Shown here: in pieces, positions 61,233 to 64,000 of the stretch
Numbering within the stretch: position 1 is the first letter of the stretch
Layout of the letters: every line of letters starts with the position of its first letter
Origin: Arcanobacterium_A hippocoleae
GTDB taxonomy: Bacteria > Actinomycetota > Actinomycetes > Actinomycetales > Actinomycetaceae
Length of the DNA: 64,000 nt
NCBI RefSeq assembly: GCF_031456295.1
Contig: NZ_JAVDUJ010000001.1
Coordinates: forward strand, 1,674,001 to 1,738,000
Reading direction: 5' to 3'
The notes under the pieces: model-generated
Seen by the model: only the letters and a program-made list of their open reading frames with translations
Told to the model about the DNA's origin: nothing
Databases searched by the model: none
Program-made: the position numbers and the translations under genes

Positions 61233-62867
61233 GTGAATGTTTCTCGTCCACGCAAACTTTTAGCAGTGGTTGCTGTAGTGCCACTGATATTTGCTGGTTT
61301 AATTAGTACTGCCTTTGGGCAGCTTGGAATGCCTAGTCCCGAATATCAAATCAATACTGGTAAGCAGGGTTCAATCACCGTTCATAAGTATAAGAACCCA
61401 ACCGGAGTTCCTGCTGCGGCTACTGGTAAACAACTCGATGATGTTAGTCAACTTGGCGAGACTATGAACGATGTGACCTTTAAGATCACGCAGCTGAAGA
61501 AGACGCAAAGCGAAGACTTTGATTTTTCGAAGAGCGGAGATATTATTTTTGCTTCTCAGCTGAAGGCGGAGCAGTTCGTTGATTTTACCACTGGTGTGTG
61601 GAAGTCAAATATGGAAGGCTTCAAGGGTAAAAAAACGGATACTCAAATAACTAGAGATCAAGGTGTAGCTACGTTTACTCAGCTTCCCGTTGGTGTTTAC
61701 CTGGTGCAAGAAACTCAGGCTCCTGCAGGTACGGTGAAGTCAGTTCCGTTTATCGTAGCGATTCCAACCACTGATCGAGAAGCCCGCAATAAATGGATGT
61801 ATGATCTGCATGTTTACCCGAAGAACTATACTTTGGATGCCACCAAGACGGTAGCTGATGCAGATAAGCATCAAACGCAGGATATTATCTATACCGTACT
61901 CACTGATGTGCCAGCATTAAAGGGTGGCGATGAAGATATTGCTTCTTACGAAGTTTACGATCAGCTAAATACCAATGGTGCTACTGCTACATACTCGGAA
62001 GATTCTGTAACTAAAGTCGAAATTATTGACAAAAATCAGACGCCACCTACTAAACAAGTTCAGTTTAATGCTCAAACTGATTACACTGTTTCCATCGAAA
62101 ATGGTGCTGATCAGCAGCCTAAACATGGTCTTCGGGTCAAGTTCAACAAAACTGGTTTAGCAAGTCTTTCTAGCAATTCTCGTGATAGCGAAGCTCTGCA
62201 AGTGCGCACCACGATTAAACTCACTGTAGCAGCTGATTTTAATAAACAGGATGGTATCGTGAATAAGGCTGGTTTCCGTACGCGACCATCTAGTAAGAGT
62301 GAAGTAGTTGAGAAGCCGACTGATGAAGTGAAATCTTATTTTGGCAAGATTAAGTTGATTAAGACCGGCGCAGATGATCAAACTAAGTTGTCGGGTGCTG
62401 AATTTAAGATTTACAAGTGTACGCCACAAGATATCTCGAATGTAACTTTTGATGATATTCAAGAGCAGAATCAGCTTTTCAAGACTGGAAGCTTTGGGAA
62501 TAACTACAATGCTGGAGTCTTTACTACCGACGGGCAAGGTGAAATCACCTTCCCCACACTGCATGTAAACGATTTCGCAGATAATACTGCAGTCAAGGAA
62601 AACAAAGCCGGCTATTGTGTGGTTGAAACTAAAGCTCCACAAGGATACGAATTGCTTCCAAAGCCGGTATTCGTACGTTTAGCAAAGACCGATACAGTAG
62701 CTAATGACCAAACCATTATGCATCAGCTGAAGGTAAAGAATGCTCCTTCGCATACTCCAAAGTTGCCGCTCACAGGTGGTGCCGGTATCGCGGCAATTAT
62801 CCTGATCGGTGCAGCCTTCGTAGGTGTGGCTCTGCTTTGGTTGCGTAAGCGTACCAATAATGCCTAA
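61233..62867 (+). CDS. SpaA-type LPXTG pilin (second pilus locus)
   Basis: The 544-residue pilin has a signal peptide (LLAVVAVVPLIFAGLISTAFG), GSITVHKYKNPTG at the N-domain start, the pilin motif HVYPKN near residue 194, a CnaB-like C-terminal domain (IKLIKTGADDQTKLSGAEFK) with E-box GYCVVETKAPQGYE, then LPLTG near 511, a helix and a KRT tail. The GTG start is fixed by AAAGGAGAG upstream; the longer frame from 61188 has none. It resembles pilin 1 in layout but not closely in sequence. No tip gene precedes it here. The G10 tract upstream suggests variable expression. Confidence 0.93.
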   Translation: MNVSRPRKLLAVVAVVPLIFAGLISTAFGQLGMPSPEYQINTGKQGSITVHKYKNPTGVPAAATGKQLDDVSQLGETMNDVTFKITQLKKTQSEDFDFSKSGDIIFASQLKAEQFVDFTTGVWKSNMEGFKGKKTDTQITRDQGVATFTQLPVGVYLVQETQAPAGTVKSVPFIVAIPTTDREARNKWMYDLHVYPKNYTLDATKTVADADKHQTQDIIYTVLTDVPALKGGDEDIASYEVYDQLNTNGATATYSEDSVTKVEIIDKNQTPPTKQVQFNAQTDYTVSIENGADQQPKHGLRVKFNKTGLASLSSNSRDSEALQVRTTIKLTVAADFNKQDGIVNKAGFRTRPSSKSEVVEKPTDEVKSYFGKIKLIKTGADDQTKLSGAEFKIYKCTPQDISNVTFDDIQEQNQLFKTGSFGNNYNAGVFTTDGQGEITFPTLHVNDFADNTAVKENKAGYCVVETKAPQGYELLPKPVFVRLAKTDTVANDQTIMHQLKVKNAPSHTPKLPLTGGAGIAAIILIGAAFVGVALLWLRKRTNNA

Positions 62868-62870
62868 TTT

Positions 62871-62900
62871 GAGGGCTAATCTTTTAGCGGAATAGCCCTC
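62871..62900 (+). terminator. Hairpin directly after pilin 2
   Basis: GAGGGCTA (62871-62878) pairs with TAGCCCTC (62893-62900), starting four bases after the stop. Confidence 0.6.
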
Positions 62901-62944
62901 TTGGGGCTTGTGCGAGCGCACCTTTTCGTGGATAAATTCACGAG

Positions 62945-62984
62945 CGGATTCTAGGGATTGCTGCGATGATCCCTAGAATCCGCC
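62945..62984 (+). terminator. Intra-operon hairpin, pilin 2/sortase 2
   Basis: A perfect 15-bp stem (62945-62959 with 62970-62984) with a 10-base loop, in the same position as the hairpin between pilin 1 and sortase 1. Confidence 0.7.
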
Positions 62985-63130
62985 CACGCTCTTCTTGTGC
63001 CCCGCGCTTTGAGCTAACCACTCATTAAAACCTGCTGCAAAAGCAGCACAAAATTCGCAAGCTTTCTAATACTGCTTTAGCTAGTTTAATTCGTATTCAT
63101 ATTTGACGGTGGAGAAAGGAAGAATCGAAC

Positions 63131-64000
63131 TTGGTACAAGGATTGATATCGCCGCGCGTTGAATTACTTGAATTAAACGAGCCTACCGAGCGGGCTACAG
63201 CAAATCAGCACAATGATCCAAAGCATCTTGCACCGAAACATGCAATCCTCGGCTGCAGCACAAAAAACACAAATACGATCCGCGTAAAACAGGTGCAAAC
63301 AAAAAATCCGCGGAAACAGCAGAAAGCTGCATCTGCCGTCGCACCCTTAATCCTACTTTTAATCGGGCTAGTGATTTTGCTGTATCCAGTATTAGCGTCA
63401 CAAGTAAATAATCATTCGCAACAAGTAGTGGTAGATGAATACCGGAAATTACTACAGAGCGTTCCGAAAAATGATCTCAATCAAGCAATTTTGGAAGCCC
63501 AACTATATAACCAGGTTCTCTCCTCAACACCTATGCTGGAGCCATGGCCTGCACGTGTAGCGGAAGATAATCCAGGCTATCAAAACTATTTATCAAAACT
63601 TTCCGTATTCCCAATGATGGGTACACTAGAAATTCCCAGTATTGACGTAAATTTGCCGATCTATCATGGCACCACTGATGAAACTCTCGACAAGGGAATC
63701 GGGCATCTTTTCGGTACGGATCTCCCCGTTGGCGGCGTTGGCACTCACGCTGTGATCACTGGGCATACAGGTTTGCCTTACGCAACGATGCTCGATCGGC
63801 TTGTAGATGTACAAAAAGGTGATACTTTCTCGATTTATGTAGCAGGGGAACATTTGCTTTATCAGGTACGAGAAATCAAAGTGGTTTCACCTGAAGATGT
63901 GGAATCACTTTTCCCCGTACCGGATAAAGATTTATTGACAGTTGTTACCTGCACCCCCTACGGAGTTAATTCTCACCGGCTATTAGTGACCGGAGAACGG
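63131..64000 (+). CDS. Class C (pilus) sortase, 3' end outside the window
   Basis: The frame runs without a stop to the window end, giving 290 residues of a sortase much like the first one. It has an N-terminal helix (VAPLILLLIGLVILLYPVL), LEIPSIDVNLPIYHG, the catalytic His in HAVITGHTGL and the catalytic Cys in LLTVVTCTPYGVNSHRLLV. The EPWPARVAEDNPGYQNYL segment occupies the lid position, with a DP/W-like EPW. The C-terminal helix expected in class C is beyond the window. TTG 63131 follows AAAGGAAG by about eight bases and is the best start. It should polymerise pilin 2. Confidence 0.9.
   Translation, partial: MVQGLISPRVELLELNEPTERATANQHNDPKHLAPKHAILGCSTKNTNTIRVKQVQTKNPRKQQKAASAVAPLILLLIGLVILLYPVLASQVNNHSQQVVVDEYRKLLQSVPKNDLNQAILEAQLYNQVLSSTPMLEPWPARVAEDNPGYQNYLSKLSVFPMMGTLEIPSIDVNLPIYHGTTDETLDKGIGHLFGTDLPVGGVGTHAVITGHTGLPYATMLDRLVDVQKGDTFSIYVAGEHLLYQVREIKVVSPEDVESLFPVPDKDLLTVVTCTPYGVNSHRLLVTGER

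Overview
The window looks like a chromosome segment of a host-associated, low- to mid-GC actinobacterium, most likely in or near the Actinomycetaceae (Arcanobacterium/Trueperella/Gleimia type). The evidence is the actinobacterial gene order eno, ftsB/divIC-like, DUF501, ppx; the GuaB1-type IMPDH-related protein; DUF2520 next to panC; and SpaA-type LPXTG pilins with class C sortases. GC looks to be roughly 45-50% by eye; it was not computed.

Layout. 1-4234: tail of a PH-domain membrane protein, DUF2520 protein, panC, panD and a HAD-IIA-like protein that seems to have lost its catalytic residues. 4277-9571 (minus): a ferric-iron-type ABC importer (ATPase, fused permease, binding protein) and a GlpT-type organophosphate antiporter. 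9959-12818: a lipoprotein and a two-component system. 12944-17103: the eno-ftsB-DUF501-ppx block. 17196-30864: housekeeping genes (nhaA, an unusual short-variable-loop tRNA-Leu(UAA), a Bax-inhibitor-1 protein with a hairpin-rich leader, FKBP, msrA, greA, trhA-like, a cis-prenyltransferase, a PfkB kinase, xseB/xseA with tandem repeats, ispH, rmuC, ychF).

30865-32535 looks like a small acquired island. It holds an unknown membrane protein, a GC-rich gene fragment, a relB/dinJ antitoxin behind an 11-bp-arm palindrome, and a relE/parE toxin broken by one amber codon. It ends with a second, synonymously diverged copy of the last eight codons of ychF. guaB1 follows.

35620-51311 is a surface region: a 2480-residue putative pilus-tip protein, a SpaH-type major pilin, a class C sortase, and a 1629-residue secreted sialidase that also carries one intact and one apparently dead SGNH esterase domain. 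51587-56107 plus 59386-60804 encode a complete glucuronate route: uxaC, uxuB, uxuA, kdgK, eda. Between them lie a double alpha/beta hydrolase and a patch of decayed genes including DUF3990. 61233-64000 is a second pilin-sortase locus, cut by the window end.

How it fits together. Sialidase/esterase activity and uronate catabolism suggest growth on host mucosal glycans, and pili suggest attachment. Three G tracts of 10-11 bases lie just upstream of the tip protein, the double hydrolase and the second pilin. I saw no other such tracts. They are the strongest candidate for an undescribed system here: phase-variable expression of surface and glycan-use genes by slipped-strand changes.
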